DNA of 64,000 nt from assembly GCA_002361485.1 (NCBI GenBank), contig DESZ01000031.1:50222-114221 (forward strand). The letters are read 5' to 3'. Position numbers and translations under genes: made by a program. The stretch comes from Cyanobacteria bacterium UBA3301. GTDB taxonomy: Bacteria > Cyanobacteriota > Vampirovibrionia > Gastranaerophilales > Gastranaerophilaceae. Shown here piece after piece: positions 9,410 through 18,023 of this stretch (position 1 is the stretch's first letter; each line of letters opens with the position of its first letter). The notes beneath the pieces were generated by a model. It made no database searches. It worked only from the letters and a program-made list of their open reading frames with translations, and was not told the DNA's origin.

Positions 9410-11295
9410 CCGACTAAATTTCCTGCATTTTTATATTTTTGGCGCCAACCTCTTACTTCAAAGTGATGCCTTTCACCTTTTTTTCTCCAATTACCGCCCC
9501 ACTCAACGCCGTTATTACTGTATGCTTGAGCTTTTTGAGCAAATTGCGTTTGAAGATTAGAATTAACATCAACAGCTCGGCCATCTTTGAATAATACGAT
9601 ATCGGCTGCAACTCCGTAATTGTGAGGTGATTCTCCGCCTCTGCAAACCAATGCACCCTTTCTTGCTCTGCCAGCATTTGATTCGGCAACAGTTCTTTCT
9701 ACATCACTATATACCAATGTTAAACCCAAATCCTTTGCCGCATGTAACATTGGCTTTTGAAGGTCTAACCATTCTTTTTGACAACGCGAAAATCTGCTCC
9801 AACGACAAGCCAAAACTTTGGTCCCGTCAGGTAATGTCTTTTCACTTACTCCATATTGAGCTCGAAAATCAGCAGGAACAGAACTTAAATCCATTGCAGG
9901 CGCTGAAGAATATTTTGCTTTTATTTCAGAAGCTTTTGCCACGTTTATCTTTGCATCAATTTCTGCTAAAGATTTCTTTGCCTCTTCTAATTTTGTTTTT
10001 GCATCAGCAATTTCTTTTGCTTTAACTTCCTCTGCCGCTTTTTTTGCATTATTATAAACCTCTAAAGCCTTTTTGGTAGAATCCGCACATTCTGCATTAA
10101 CTTTAGCATCCAATTGCGCTTTTTGTTCTTCTAATTTCTTTTTTTCATCCTCTAGTTTTTGTTTTTCATCTTGCAATGTCTGCAATTCAGCTTTTAAAGA
10201 TTTTAACTGTTTTTGCAATTTTTCAATATCTTTTTTCTTTGAAGCGATTAATTTGGATAGAGATGCTTTTTTTGATGCAATATCTTTATCATCTTGCTTT
10301 GCTGTATTTAATGATGCCAAAGCACTTTCCATTGCTGATAACTCGCTCTGAGCTAATGTTATATTACTATCACATTTAGAAATATCCGCTTCTTTTTTAG
10401 CAATTTCCGCAGATTTTTTTTCTGTTTGTTTTTGATTTTTATCAATTGCATCATTATTTTTTTCAATATCTTTTCTTATTGATTTTGCTGCATCGTCATT
10501 TTTTAATGCTTTTTCATACTCATCTTTTGCTTTCGCTTCAGCTTTTTTAGCCGTTTTAACAGCATTGGTATCTCCGCCTGATGCAGAATTATAATCAGAT
10601 TGAGCTTCTTTTAATGCTTTTTGCCTTTTTGATTGTTCCGCAATTAACTGAGGCAATGTCATTTCCGCTGGTGTATCATGAACTTGAGATTGACTTGCTG
10701 AAACCGGTACTGACGGATTGCGAAACGGATTTGACGGATTTACAGGTGTTGAAGAATAATTCTGTACAGCCTGCGGATTTATAACAGCGGATGCAGACTG
10801 AGAATCCGTCATAAATTCTTGCTCTTGTTCATGAAGATTATCTGCTTCCTCTTGCGCAGATAATTCTTCCAAATTTATTTCAGATTCTTCAATAGCTTTA
10901 TCAAAATCCTCTAAAGATAAATCTTCTTTACCATCTTTTTGTGATAAATTTTCAACATAATCTTTTACTTCCTGCTCGGTTATTTCTCCGTCATTATCAA
11001 CATCAACGGTTTCTTTTATTTTTGTCAACGACAAAAATTCTCTTATCAAAAATTCCAACGGAGAAATTTCTTTTTCTTCACCAGATTTATTATCTTCGCC
11101 TTTAGCATTATTCAGCAATTCTGCCAACTTTTTATAATCAAGTTTTTTCAAATCCTGTTTTGTTGCCCTTGTAAAAATTGACTTACCGTCAAATTTAAAA
11201 GGATTTTCATATTTATCATCCGCAAAATTATTTGTTAAACTAAAACTCAACTGAGTATTTGTATACTTAACATTTAAATAATCAAAATAATTCAT
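9406..11295 (-). CDS. EF-hand / coiled-coil protein with C-terminal M15-type peptidase domain
   Basis: 629 residues. An N-terminal region of about 100 residues is followed by one clear EF-hand (DVDNDGEITEQE, about residues 98-109) and a second degenerate one (DGKEDLSLEDF). Next come a Ser/Pro-rich stretch (residues 165-205), an Ala/Lys/Glu coiled coil (about 210-465), and a C-terminal domain with SPHNYGVAADIV and GERHHFEV. Those are the zinc-site signatures of the M15/VanY-CwlK peptidase clan, which cleaves peptidoglycan peptides. No N-terminal signal peptide is visible, so how it would reach the wall is unclear. Single gene, convergent with the unknown gene at 8864. Peptidase assignment is by motif; the calcium role is inference from the EF-hand. 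Confidence 0.85.
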   Translation of the reverse strand: MNYFDYLNVKYTNTQLSFSLTNNFADDKYENPFKFDGKSIFTRATKQDLKKLDYKKLAELLNNAKGEDNKSGEEKEISPLEFLIREFLSLTKIKETVDVDNDGEITEQEVKDYVENLSQKDGKEDLSLEDFDKAIEESEINLEELSAQEEADNLHEQEQEFMTDSQSASAVINPQAVQNYSSTPVNPSNPFRNPSVPVSASQSQVHDTPAEMTLPQLIAEQSKRQKALKEAQSDYNSASGGDTNAVKTAKKAEAKAKDEYEKALKNDDAAKSIRKDIEKNNDAIDKNQKQTEKKSAEIAKKEADISKCDSNITLAQSELSAMESALASLNTAKQDDKDIASKKASLSKLIASKKKDIEKLQKQLKSLKAELQTLQDEKQKLEDEKKKLEEQKAQLDAKVNAECADSTKKALEVYNNAKKAAEEVKAKEIADAKTKLEEAKKSLAEIDAKINVAKASEIKAKYSSAPAMDLSSVPADFRAQYGVSEKTLPDGTKVLACRWSRFSRCQKEWLDLQKPMLHAAKDLGLTLVYSDVERTVAESNAGRARKGALVCRGGESPHNYGVAADIVLFKDGRAVDVNSNLQTQFAQKAQAYSNNGVEWGGNWRKKGERHHFEVRGWRQKYKNAGNLVG

Positions 11296-11362
11296 TTATC
11301 TTCCCCTTAATAAATACTCCATATATATAAAGTATTGAAAAAGTATAAAAATGCTCATTTAA

Positions 11363-11515
11363 AATTTATTATTAAGAAATGTAACACAAAGCCAACAACA
11401 AGCAACACCCGCCTCAGACAGCATATATTATGAAACTGACGACGAAAAATATTACAATATAAGAATCGCATCGTTATATATTATCGGCGAAAAACTATCT
11501 ATCATGGGCTATTGA
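11363..11515 (+). pseudogene. Possible gene remnant without a start codon
   Basis: An open stretch of 50 codons ends in a TGA at 11513. Its last 35 residues look protein-like (TDDEKYYNIRIASLYIIGEK), but there is no ATG, GTG or TTG before residue 48 and no ribosome site. It may be the 3' end of a lost gene or chance. Confidence 0.2.
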
Positions 11516-11614
11516 CGGCTTAAAGTTTTTATATAGCGACGGGGGGACTTTGCATAAGCGTTGGCGAGCGTATGAAACGCGAGCCCTACAGCGAAGGTAT
11601 GCCGACTTATTGGC

Positions 11615-11655
11615 TGAACCAATGAATTTTTCACAACATGAAAAATTCATGTTCA
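11615..11655. repeat. Inverted repeat of unknown role
   Basis: ATGAATTTTTCA (11622-11633) and TGAAAAATTCAT (11639-11650) form a perfect 12-bp stem with a 5-nt loop, extended outward by TGAAC and GTTCA. The stretch 11516-11614 upstream of it is richer in G+C and holds no gene. No T-run follows, so it is not a simple terminator. Confidence 0.5.
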
Positions 11656-11673
11656 ATCTCGCCTGATATCTAT

Positions 11674-11708
11674 AAAAAGGAATTGGACATCTGTCCTAAT
11701 TCCTTTTT
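11674..11708 (-). terminator. Intrinsic terminator of tRNA-Leu
   Basis: AAAAAGGAATT, then GGAC, ATCT, GTCC, then AATTCCTTTTT form a near-perfect stem directly after the tRNA 3' end, with a U-run on the minus strand. The symmetric sequence could also stop transcription arriving from the left. Confidence 0.85.
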
Positions 11709-11709
11709 A

Positions 11710-11793
11710 TGGTGTCGACGGGGGGACTTGAACCCCCACAGCTCTCGCCACATGCACCTCAAGCATGCGTGTCTACCATTCCACCACATCGAC
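11710..11793 (-). tRNA. tRNA-Leu (anticodon GAG), CCA encoded
   Basis: 84 nt on the minus strand. The acceptor stem GTCGATG pairs with CGTCGAC, followed by an A discriminator and an encoded CCA. The anticodon arm is CATGC, loop TTGAGGT, GCATG, giving anticodon GAG. A long variable arm typical of class II tRNAs precedes the T arm GGGGGTTCAAGTCCCCC. It reads CUC and CUU codons. Its promoter is 13 nt upstream and a terminator follows directly. Confidence 0.97.
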
Positions 11794-11979
11794 TGGTATT
11801 TGATTATTTTATCACTTTAATATTTAATTTTCAATTTGTCCAATACCGTCGCCGTGGCGGATGTTGTCTACGACAACCCTCTCGAAAAACTTGACATTTA
11901 GTCAACTTTTTCTCGGCAGAGTACCACATCGACTGGTATTTGATTATTTTATCACTTCTATATTTAATTTTCAATTTGT
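11783..11979. repeat. 140-bp-period direct duplication of tRNA-Leu 5' end and promoter, with structured insert
   Basis: The 57 bp at 11783-11839 (first 11 nt of the tRNA plus its promoter) recur at 11923-11979 with two mismatches. Between the copies, 11840-11922 holds 83 bp with three inverted repeats read on the minus strand: an AAAAAGTTGAC/GTCAAGTTTTT arm, GTTGTC-GTA-GACAAC, and a GC-rich CGCC/GGCG arm. The distal promoter copy would therefore transcribe about 95 nt of structured RNA headed by a tRNA 5' stub, then run into the true tRNA gene. Confidence 0.85.
11806..11834 (-). promoter_or_regulatory. Promoter of tRNA-Leu (proximal copy)
   Basis: Minus strand TTGAAA (11829-11834), a 17-nt spacer and TAAAAT (11806-11811), placing the start within a few nt of the tRNA 5' end. 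An identical copy lies 140 bp upstream at 11946-11974. Confidence 0.75.
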
Positions 11980-11986
11980 ATTTTTA

Positions 11987-13396
11987 TTATGCTGCCGATT
12001 TGCGTTTTCTGATTTTTTCAAATATCAATAATACTGTGCATAAAACTACACAAATTGCAGTTGATATCATCCAAAATGCAATTGCACCGTTCCAACCGAA
12101 TTTATCAACCATAAATCCCGTACCGCTTGCAGATAACGCTGCACCTATATAGCCAAACACACCCGTAAAACCAATTGACGCTGATGCTACACGCTTTGAA
12201 CTGCTTTCAACAGCACACAAACCGCCGATTAACATTTGAGGGCCTGCTGTGAATACACCAATCATCGCAGCATATACATAATCTAATACTTCAAAAATAG
12301 GCTTTCCTGTCGGATTTGTTGCAAATAAGAATAAACTTACTATTAACATTATCAAAAATACAATATTTACCGGCGTTCTGTTGCCCTTGCATAATTTATC
12401 GGAAATTACACCCGCCATAATTGCACCCGCAGAACCTACCAATGCCAAAGAACTTAATTTCGCGCTCGCTATCGGCAAAGTATTATTCTTTACTTCTACC
12501 AAATATTTTACCAGCCAATCTTCGGTACCAAATCTTATAATATACACAAACGTATAAGAAACCGCCAACATCCATATAATCGGGTTACAAAGGATATGTT
12601 TTTTAAAGATTTCAATATACGAAACACCATCCTGTTCATCTTTTTCTGCAGCTTTTACAGGCTCATTATTATATTTTTCAATATCAGGCAAACCCAACGA
12701 TTGCGGCTTATCTCTCAATCTGTCAAACAACCAAACACCGGTTATTAAACAAATAACAGCCGGTACATAAAATGCTGCCATCCAACCGAATTTATTTATT
12801 ACAAATCCTGATAATGCGACTGAAGCAAATACCCCAATTTGGTGCGAAGTTGACCAGATTGACCATTTTGTTCCGCGCTCTGAATTTGAAAACCAATATG
12901 ATAAACTTTTTGCAACAGGCGGAAATCCGCAAGATTGAAACCAACCGTTTGCACCCCAGAAAAATGCCAATAACCATAATAAAACCGTAGCAGAAGGCAA
13001 ACCGAAGAAACTTACATGCCCCGGAGTTACAAATATGGCACTTAATACAAAACAAATATTACATATTGCAGATAATATTAATGCCGTAGGTAAAAATGTT
13101 CTTACGTTTGATTTATCTGCAATAACGCCGTTTATAAATTTCCCGATTCCGTAGGTTATATATAATGTTGAACCCAAAATACCCAATTGAGTGTTTGAAA
13201 GATTTAATGCCTGACCCATAGAAGGCAAAGCTACAGCAATATTTTTACGGCATAAATGAAATACCACATAAGCAATAAAACTTGAATAGAATATTCTCCA
13301 TCGCCAATGCTTATACATCTCCTTCACTTTTTCGCTATCTTGTATTGGTTCGATAGCCGGAGGTTCTCCAAAAAATGCCCCTAGCTTTTTCAACAT
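11987..13396 (-). CDS. MFS transporter, organophosphate:phosphate antiporter (OPA) type
   Basis: 469 residues with about 12 hydrophobic segments. The OPA-family signature is visible as YWFSNSERGTKWSIWSTSHQIG (about 165-187), equivalent to the conserved region of GlpT, UhpT and UhpC, with Arg in HLCRKN in the first helix region. The family exchanges sugar or glycerol phosphates for inorganic phosphate at the cytoplasmic membrane, or in UhpC senses glucose-6-phosphate. The substrate cannot be decided from sequence. The ATG has AAGGAG upstream. It starts 15 nt after the exonuclease gene at 13411 and is probably cotranscribed with it; the functional link is unclear. Confidence 0.88.
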   Translation of the reverse strand: MLKKLGAFFGEPPAIEPIQDSEKVKEMYKHWRWRIFYSSFIAYVVFHLCRKNIAVALPSMGQALNLSNTQLGILGSTLYITYGIGKFINGVIADKSNVRTFLPTALILSAICNICFVLSAIFVTPGHVSFFGLPSATVLLWLLAFFWGANGWFQSCGFPPVAKSLSYWFSNSERGTKWSIWSTSHQIGVFASVALSGFVINKFGWMAAFYVPAVICLITGVWLFDRLRDKPQSLGLPDIEKYNNEPVKAAEKDEQDGVSYIEIFKKHILCNPIIWMLAVSYTFVYIIRFGTEDWLVKYLVEVKNNTLPIASAKLSSLALVGSAGAIMAGVISDKLCKGNRTPVNIVFLIMLIVSLFLFATNPTGKPIFEVLDYVYAAMIGVFTAGPQMLIGGLCAVESSSKRVASASIGFTGVFGYIGAALSASGTGFMVDKFGWNGAIAFWMISTAICVVLCTVLLIFEKIRKRKSAA

Positions 13397-13410
13397 TATT
13401 ATATTTCTCC

Positions 13411-14337
13411 TTAACTACATATTTTATTATTTTTTATGACCTGAACATTTCTTGTTTCAGTCAATTCCAAACGCGCATTTTTGATTATTTCGCGTTTGTC
13501 TTCATCCAAACTATGCCCGTTTACTAATCTATCCACAAATCCGGTGTTTAATCTTGCCGCTTTGCCTAAAGCGCCAATTTCTTCCAATACAGGCTTGATT
13601 ACCTCAAAATCATATCCAAAAGTTTGTTTTGAATTATATACAAGTAAATCCCCTTCTTCCGATTGAATAGGAGCACCTCCTAATTCAAAATGCAACTTGA
13701 ATACGGATTTTAAATCCTGTAATTCTGATTGCAATGTCGTTATTACGGATTGAACCCTTAAATATCTTTCAAACAAATATTCTACATTATCTAACTGTTT
13801 ATGTTCCCAATCATATTTTTGCAAATATAATTTTTTTAACTTCGGATACGCCAATGCCAAACCCATAGTATCACCCATAGCTCTGTGATGATTAGTTAAT
13901 TCAACGTTAAATTTCTCGGTCAACGCATTTAGTCCGTGAGCTTCCAATTCAGGATATATTTCTTTGAACATTTGCTGGGTATCAATTCTTTCATTATTAA
14001 TCCCTTTACCCGTTACGCGTTTTGAAGCCTCATTAATAAAACAAAAATCGAAAATAGCATTATGCGCAACAATCGGATAATCACCGATAAATTCCAGAAT
14101 TTTTGGAATAATTTCTTCTTCTGTTGGCGCATCCTCAACCATTTCAGGAGTTATGCCATGAATTGCTATACTTGATTTTCTTATATGTTGTTGAGGATTT
14201 ATCAAAGTTTGAAATTCATCTTTTATCTTGCCGTTTTCTAAACGAACAGCCGCGAATTCAACCATCTTTTCTTTTGTATAATCCAAACCTGTTGTTTCAG
14301 TATCAAGAACTATCTCTATTACTTTTTTTCTCGCCAT
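13411..14337 (-). CDS. DEDDh 3'-5' exonuclease (DnaQ/PolC epsilon-like) with C-terminal extension
   Basis: 308 residues. The exonuclease domain occupies about 1-170: Exo I VLDTETTGLDY, Exo II VAHNAIFDF, Exo III HHRAMGDTMG. These supply the DEDD metal ligands and the catalytic His. There is no polymerase or BRCT domain. The C-terminal 120 residues are helical and unassigned. Proteins of this type proofread DNA polymerase III or trim single-stranded DNA or RNA. Start at ATG 14337 (MARKKVIEIVLD). Divergent from trxA. Whether this is the cell's replicative epsilon subunit cannot be told here. Confidence 0.88.
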   Translation of the reverse strand: MARKKVIEIVLDTETTGLDYTKEKMVEFAAVRLENGKIKDEFQTLINPQQHIRKSSIAIHGITPEMVEDAPTEEEIIPKILEFIGDYPIVAHNAIFDFCFINEASKRVTGKGINNERIDTQQMFKEIYPELEAHGLNALTEKFNVELTNHHRAMGDTMGLALAYPKLKKLYLQKYDWEHKQLDNVEYLFERYLRVQSVITTLQSELQDLKSVFKLHFELGGAPIQSEEGDLLVYNSKQTFGYDFEVIKPVLEEIGALGKAARLNTGFVDRLVNGHSLDEDKREIIKNARLELTETRNVQVIKNNKICS

Positions 14338-14426
14338 CTTTCTATCCTAACTCGTCTTAATAAGATAATAGCATAAAAATAAATTCTATGTTAAAATTGA
14401 GAATAATAAATTTAGGAGAGCGTATC

Positions 14427-14750
14427 ATGGCAAATTTTATTGATGTTAATGAAGAAATATTTGAACAAGTTGTAGAAAAATCTGACATCCCGACAGTCGT
14501 TGATTTTTGGGCAACGTGGTGCGGACCATGCAGAAAACTCTCCCCTGTTTTAGAAGAAATTTCCGCTGATTACGAGGGTAAAGTTAAATTTACAAAATTA
14601 AATATTGAAGAAAATAAAGATATTGCTAAGAAGTATTCAATAAGCGGAATTCCATGCTTACTTATATTTAAAGATGGCACTCCTGTCGAACGCATGGTCG
14701 GACTTATGCCAAAATCTACCATTATATCTAATATTGAAAAACACATTTAA
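14427..14750 (+). CDS. trxA: Thioredoxin
   Basis: 107-residue cytoplasmic thioredoxin with active site WCGPC (FWATWCGPCRK) at about residue 30 and the cis-proline region SGIPCLLIF. An extra Cys next to the cis-proline is unusual. The start was set at the ATG at 14427 (MANFIDVNEE), which follows AGGAG; upstream in-frame ATG 14388 would add 13 residues without a better ribosome site. It reduces protein disulfides with electrons from thioredoxin reductase, which is not in the window. Monocistronic, convergent with the glycosyltransferase gene. Confidence 0.96.
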   Translation: MANFIDVNEEIFEQVVEKSDIPTVVDFWATWCGPCRKLSPVLEEISADYEGKVKFTKLNIEENKDIAKKYSISGIPCLLIFKDGTPVERMVGLMPKSTIISNIEKHI

Positions 14751-14758
14751 GTCTAACT

Positions 14759-16363
14759 TTAAGAATTCATTATACTATCAGCCAAACTCAAATATCTGCT
14801 GTTATTATTTGTTTGACCCGCATATCTGTTCAAACGTCTTTTTGCAATAACTTTTAAATATTCCTTCTTGTCAGGATTCCCGTTTTCAACAAAAAACATC
14901 ATCGCTTGTTTTCTGTGCTCAAACAATTCATCTTCAGGCATCTTTGCCAGAACATTTCCGAATGTTTCGGGACGAGTCTTTCTATCCCATTCATAATATG
15001 GTGTCTTTATAAAACAGAATTTATCTGCCCAAGACATTATACAAGGAGTCCAAGATACATCTTCATATTTTAATATCCCGAGCGGATGTTCTTTTACCAT
15101 GCGCGCATCATATAATTTATTCCAGATAGCACAATTATAAAACCCCGGAGTATACATTATTTCTAAATATTTATCTATATCTATCGGACAATCAGTTTCA
15201 AACGGCAAATCGCAATGAGTTGTATAACCGCTGTCCACTAGTCTGTACAATGGAGCTATTGCCACCTTACAAGCGTTTTTGGTTATTGAATCATACAAAC
15301 TTTTTATCATTTCCGGGCGAATCATATCATCATTATCCAAAAAAGCAATATACTTACCCTGAGCCATATTTATTCCGTAATTTCTTGTATCAGCCACACC
15401 GCCATTCTGTTTTTGCGCAATTTGCACATTCGGATAATTATTTGCATACCATTCTAAAATTTCTTGAGTCGAATCAGTAGAACCGTCATTTACTATTATT
15501 ATCTCCAAATCGTCAAAAACGGATGCCAATGCGGAATCTATACTCCTTGCGATATAATCTTTTGAGTTATATGCAGGAATTATTATAGAAACTTCCGGAT
15601 GAGAATAATTTCGCTGAGTTTGGGAGATATAATCCGTTTCTGCCGTTATAATTCGGCCATCTGAGGAAGTTACAAAAGAACATACTTTGAATTTTGTATC
15701 ATTCTTATAACCTTTTAACGTTGCACAATGACATTTTCCGTCACCTGTTACAAAAACAGGTTCATTTGAATACTCGCTATATACCATAAATCCATCGGCA
15801 CGACCTTCAAAAACCCACGATAAAAACATATTATCCAAATAAGACTTGTATAAAGTAACCGTTGTAAATTTGTCGGACGGATTGCCGAAAACCTGAGAAG
15901 AGCATAAATTCTGTCTTTGTTCATCTATTACCGCAAAAGGTTTTATTTTATATGACTCGCTTTTGTCGGTAGAATTTATTACGATTGATGTTGTATAAGA
16001 ATTTTTGAATCCGTTAAAACCGTTTCCCTCATCTCTATATAAACGATATCCGTTTGCCTGCGAAAATGCGCTGTATGAAATTCTGATATTACCTTCCGCA
16101 TCATAGCTCGAAACAACATCCATTGACGTGGTTTTAAAACTTTGTCTTACAGATTCTTCAATCAGTTTATTATTTTTATAAGCTCTTATGAACAATTGAT
16201 TTTCACCAAAAGGTACAAGCGATAAAGTGGTGAAAGTATCAGACGTCCTTGCATATTCAATAAAAGTATCCTCTACTTTTAAATAAATAATATATAAATC
16301 TGCCCCAGTATTATTCCAATTAACGTTTACTTTTGAACCTGAATAAGTAATATTAATATTCAT
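14759..16363 (-). CDS. Family 2 glycosyltransferase with N-terminal fibronectin-III-like domains
   Basis: 534 residues. The C-terminal half is a GT-A fold transferase: VSIIIPAYNS (about 257), VNDGSTDST, and the metal-binding FLDNDDM (DXD-type). The first 250 residues are beta-rich, with repeated YRLYRD- and FMVYSEYS-type strands resembling two or three FN3-like modules, an unusual partner for a GT2 domain at the N-terminus. No signal peptide or membrane helix. The start ATG follows AAGGTGG. Likely role: adding sugars to a surface polysaccharide, lipid or protein. It precedes lepB with a 22-nt gap on the same strand (lepB is upstream), so it may be the last gene of the murB-to-lepB unit. Confidence 0.87.
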   Translation of the reverse strand: MNINITYSGSKVNVNWNNTGADLYIIYLKVEDTFIEYARTSDTFTTLSLVPFGENQLFIRAYKNNKLIEESVRQSFKTTSMDVVSSYDAEGNIRISYSAFSQANGYRLYRDEGNGFNGFKNSYTTSIVINSTDKSESYKIKPFAVIDEQRQNLCSSQVFGNPSDKFTTVTLYKSYLDNMFLSWVFEGRADGFMVYSEYSNEPVFVTGDGKCHCATLKGYKNDTKFKVCSFVTSSDGRIITAETDYISQTQRNYSHPEVSIIIPAYNSKDYIARSIDSALASVFDDLEIIIVNDGSTDSTQEILEWYANNYPNVQIAQKQNGGVADTRNYGINMAQGKYIAFLDNDDMIRPEMIKSLYDSITKNACKVAIAPLYRLVDSGYTTHCDLPFETDCPIDIDKYLEIMYTPGFYNCAIWNKLYDARMVKEHPLGILKYEDVSWTPCIMSWADKFCFIKTPYYEWDRKTRPETFGNVLAKMPEDELFEHRKQAMMFFVENGNPDKKEYLKVIAKRRLNRYAGQTNNNSRYLSLADSIMNS

Positions 16364-16385
16364 AAACCCACCTTATTTTTAATTA

Positions 16386-17150
16386 TTACTTTATATTTGA
16401 TTTAAACCTATGAAGAATTTTTATTCTGTTTAACGGCCAAAAAACCATAACGGCACGCCCGACAAATCTGTCCTGCTTCAAGGTACCCCAATATCTGCTG
16501 TCTTGAGAATTCCCGCGATTATCACCCATCATAAAGAATTCATCATGCTCCAAATAAAACGGTCCGCATTTCATTACCTGATCACTCATCAATAATGTTA
16601 AATCAGTATTTGGGTCAGGACAGTACGGATATTCGTAAGGACTCTTTATATATTCTTCTTTATATAATTTATCATTTATATAGACAAATGCAGAACCGTC
16701 ATCTTCAAATTTTATTTCGACTTTATCTCCCGGAGTTCCAACAACACGTTTTATGTACGCAATATCTTTACATAAAATCCCCGTCAAACGTGAAAATAAA
16801 GGTAAAGGTTTTCTTGATAATTTTGTTGACGGCGGATAAAAGACCATAATATCTCCGCGTTTCGGGACACCGAAAAATCTTGAATATCTTTCAACAACTA
16901 TTCTGTCACCTTCTACCAAAGTCGGATTCATTGAACCTGACGGAATCCAACGTATTTCTCCTATAAAAAATCTTATTATTATTACAGCAACCAATACAAA
17001 AATAATGGTATTTATCGTATCACCCAGAGTTGTTTTAGAAAAATCTTTATAACGTGCATTTATATTTTCCAAATTTTTTATCATACTTTCGGGAAACATT
17101 TTCTTTACTTTTAAACAAAAGTTATCTTTTAATTGTTTTATTTTACCCAT
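16386..17150 (-). CDS. lepB: Signal peptidase I
   Basis: 254 residues. An N-terminal membrane segment (TINTIIFVLVAVIIIRFFIG, about 44-63) is followed by box B with the catalytic Ser in PSGSMNPTLVEGD and box D with the catalytic Lys in YIKRVVGTPGD. Box E GDNRGNSQDSRYWG is also present. It cleaves signal peptides from exported proteins on the outer face of the cytoplasmic membrane. The start overlaps the end of the polyprenyl synthase gene by 8 nt, so translation is probably coupled. Fifth gene of the murB-ddl-ftsQ unit. Confidence 0.96.
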   Translation of the reverse strand: MGKIKQLKDNFCLKVKKMFPESMIKNLENINARYKDFSKTTLGDTINTIIFVLVAVIIIRFFIGEIRWIPSGSMNPTLVEGDRIVVERYSRFFGVPKRGDIMVFYPPSTKLSRKPLPLFSRLTGILCKDIAYIKRVVGTPGDKVEIKFEDDGSAFVYINDKLYKEEYIKSPYEYPYCPDPNTDLTLLMSDQVMKCGPFYLEHDEFFMMGDNRGNSQDSRYWGTLKQDRFVGRAVMVFWPLNRIKILHRFKSNIK

Positions 17151-18021
17151 TTTTTAAAAGCTCCAAAATTATTTTCAGCTTTTGCACATATATATTATCT
17201 GATATTTCAGATAAGCTGCTCTCTGCCTTTTTTACATAATTATTCAACAAATCGGAATGTTTTTCAATACCTTCTCTATAATTTTCAACACTTTGTGCAT
17301 ATATAACAGCACCGTTATATATACCTTCGGCGATATCATTTTGAGCGGGTTTTGTTAAATCGGTGTTCAATAAATTTAATAAGTCATCCCGTATTTGAAA
17401 AGCTGTTCCGAAATTTAAACCAAATTCGGAAGCTTGTCTGATATCCTCATATCCTGCAAGTAATAAAGAAGACACCAATGCCGTTTCAAACAATAATGCA
17501 GTCTTTTTCCTTGATTTTTCAATATAATTTTCTATTGTACCTATTTTGTACCTGTCAAAATTCTGATTAATTTCACCTATGCACATCTGTTTTACAGTAT
17601 TTATCACCATTGATAAGATATCGGGATTTTTTAAATTAATAATCTTTTCCATTGCAACGGAAAGAATATAATCACCTGTGATGACACCAAGCTTATTATC
17701 AAATTCTGAGGATAATGTTTTTTTACCCCTGCGCACACTGCTTTCATCTATTATATCGTCATGAATTAAAGATGCGCTATGAATAAGTTCAATTGCAGAA
17801 AACAGTTCATAATGCTGTTTTGTAATATTTATTTCTAAAGACTTCAGATACAAAATGCACAAAACAGGTCTTATACGCTTTGACGGGGCTTTTAAGAAAT
17901 CCAAAATAAAAGACTCCAACGGTTCTCTGACAGAAATGGAATCAAGCATACAAATTTCTGTTTTTGAAAGTTCACCGGATAAAAATTCTTTTATTTTATT
18001 GTATTCTTTACTAAAGCTCAT
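17143..18021 (-). CDS. Polyprenyl diphosphate synthase (trans-type)
   Basis: 292 residues, usual length. First aspartate-rich motif HDDIIDE with following RRGKKTLS; second motif region FQIRDDLLN, where the canonical DDxxD ends in Asn instead of Asp. The Lys-Arg pair KRIRPVL for diphosphate binding is at the N-terminal side. Condenses isopentenyl diphosphate with an allylic diphosphate to make farnesyl, geranylgeranyl or longer chains for carriers and quinones; chain length is not predictable by eye. Lies 2 nt after ftsQ and overlaps lepB, inside an envelope operon, which fits a role in lipid-carrier supply. Confidence 0.9.
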   Translation of the reverse strand: MSFSKEYNKIKEFLSGELSKTEICMLDSISVREPLESFILDFLKAPSKRIRPVLCILYLKSLEINITKQHYELFSAIELIHSASLIHDDIIDESSVRRGKKTLSSEFDNKLGVITGDYILSVAMEKIINLKNPDILSMVINTVKQMCIGEINQNFDRYKIGTIENYIEKSRKKTALLFETALVSSLLLAGYEDIRQASEFGLNFGTAFQIRDDLLNLLNTDLTKPAQNDIAEGIYNGAVIYAQSVENYREGIEKHSDLLNNYVKKAESSLSEISDNIYVQKLKIILELLKNG

Positions 18022-18023
18022 AA

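Noticed and set aside
11709..11894. Plus-strand frames across the tRNA-Leu region
   Set aside because: They read the complement of the tRNA and its promoter copies, with no ribosome site.
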